DNA from: Desulfobacterales bacterium
GTDB taxonomy: Bacteria; Desulfobacterota; Desulfobacteria; Desulfobacterales; Desulfosalsimonadaceae
Direction of reading: 5' to 3'
Length of the DNA stretch: 64,000 nucleotides
Assembly: GCA_034520365.1 (NCBI GenBank)
Contig: JAXHNP010000006.1
Span: forward strand, 489,001-553,000
Shown here: positions 63,941 through 64,000 of the stretch, piece by piece
How the letters are laid out: every line of letters begins with the position of its first letter
Numbering within the stretch: the stretch's first letter is position 1
Notes under the pieces: model-generated
Databases searched by the model: none
What the model was told of the DNA's origin: nothing
Seen by the model: the letters and a program-made list of their open reading frames with translations, nothing else
Program-made: the position numbers and the translations under genes

Positions 63941-64000
63941 TGACGGCTTCGCAAAAAGTCCAATATCTTTGTTGCGCTGCATCCCTCGGAATTTCACGTA
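63941..64000. repeat. dispersed palindromic repeat, copy 2 (inverted, cut by window edge)
   Basis: This is the reverse complement of 62558-62617 with 58 of 60 positions identical. It lies upstream of the AhbA-like gene. The rest of the element is beyond the window. Confidence 0.75.

Overview
The window reads as chromosomal DNA of an anaerobic, probably sulfate-reducing deltaproteobacterium of the Desulfobacterales type (Desulfobacterota). This is inferred from gene content and not from any rRNA or marker alignment. Pointers are a single-chain pyruvate:ferredoxin oxidoreductase, a siroheme-decarboxylase-like (AhbA/AhbB) Lrp protein, a TupABC tungstate transporter, an orphan ETF alpha chain, a corrinoid-activating ASKHA ferredoxin, NifX-like/DUF5320 small proteins and paired sigma-54 activators with cysteine-bearing PAS domains. 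Coding density is high. I saw no rRNA, tRNA or CRISPR array.

Layout. 1-3.2 kb: a minus-strand operon of a VOC protein, a DUF2868 membrane protein and a DUF3482 GTPase cut by the window edge. 3.5-16.5 kb: an accessory, defence-like block with a SWIM-SNF2 helicase, an internally deleted quinone oxidoreductase, the toxin-antitoxin pair darT-darG, radC and a complete type I restriction-modification operon hsdM-hsdS-hsdR; parts of it are visibly more AT-rich than the surroundings. 16.6-18.4 kb: an operon of a NifX-like protein, two Gly/Arg-rich DUF5320 proteins and a metallo-beta-lactamase-fold protein. 18.7-25.9 kb: an unrecognised cysteine-rich protein, two sigma-54 activators and, divergently, a small operon of an odd thioredoxin, a B-box/ferredoxin/ASKHA corrinoid activator and a small unknown protein; the intergenic space holds a candidate -24/-12 promoter and four GTTAC boxes at an exact 10-bp period. 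26-34.9 kb: hybrid histidine kinase, endonuclease III homologue, lone etfA, an SDR, a DUF2520 Rossmann protein and a PreP-type M16 protease.

34.9-42 kb: a 23S-IVP-like four-helix-bundle gene framed by hexamer repeats and partly duplicated, a small winged-helix-like protein, rsmA, two lipoproteins, tupABC and a divergent HTH/periplasmic-binding-like regulator. 42.2-45.7 kb: nifJ/por. 46-58.5 kb: a YkgJ protein and two paralogous RND (MMPL-type) exporters; the second leads an operon with a LolA-like protein, a DUF1302-like outer-membrane barrel and a 1127-residue lipoprotein built from nearly identical 253-residue repeats. Two copies of the same TetR-type palindrome lie between the RND genes. 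58.7-62.5 kb: a TatT-DctP-DctQ-DctM TRAP transporter operon. 62.6-64 kb: a nitrilase-family hydrolase and the AhbA-like protein, bracketed by inverted copies of a dispersed repeat.

A recurring theme is the intergenic DNA: many gaps carry short-unit minisatellites (7-mer, 8-mer, 6-mer) or imperfect palindromes, several in inverted arrangement and three running into a coding 3' end. These, the 10-bp GTTAC array and the hexamer-framed four-helix gene are the best candidates for undescribed biology here.
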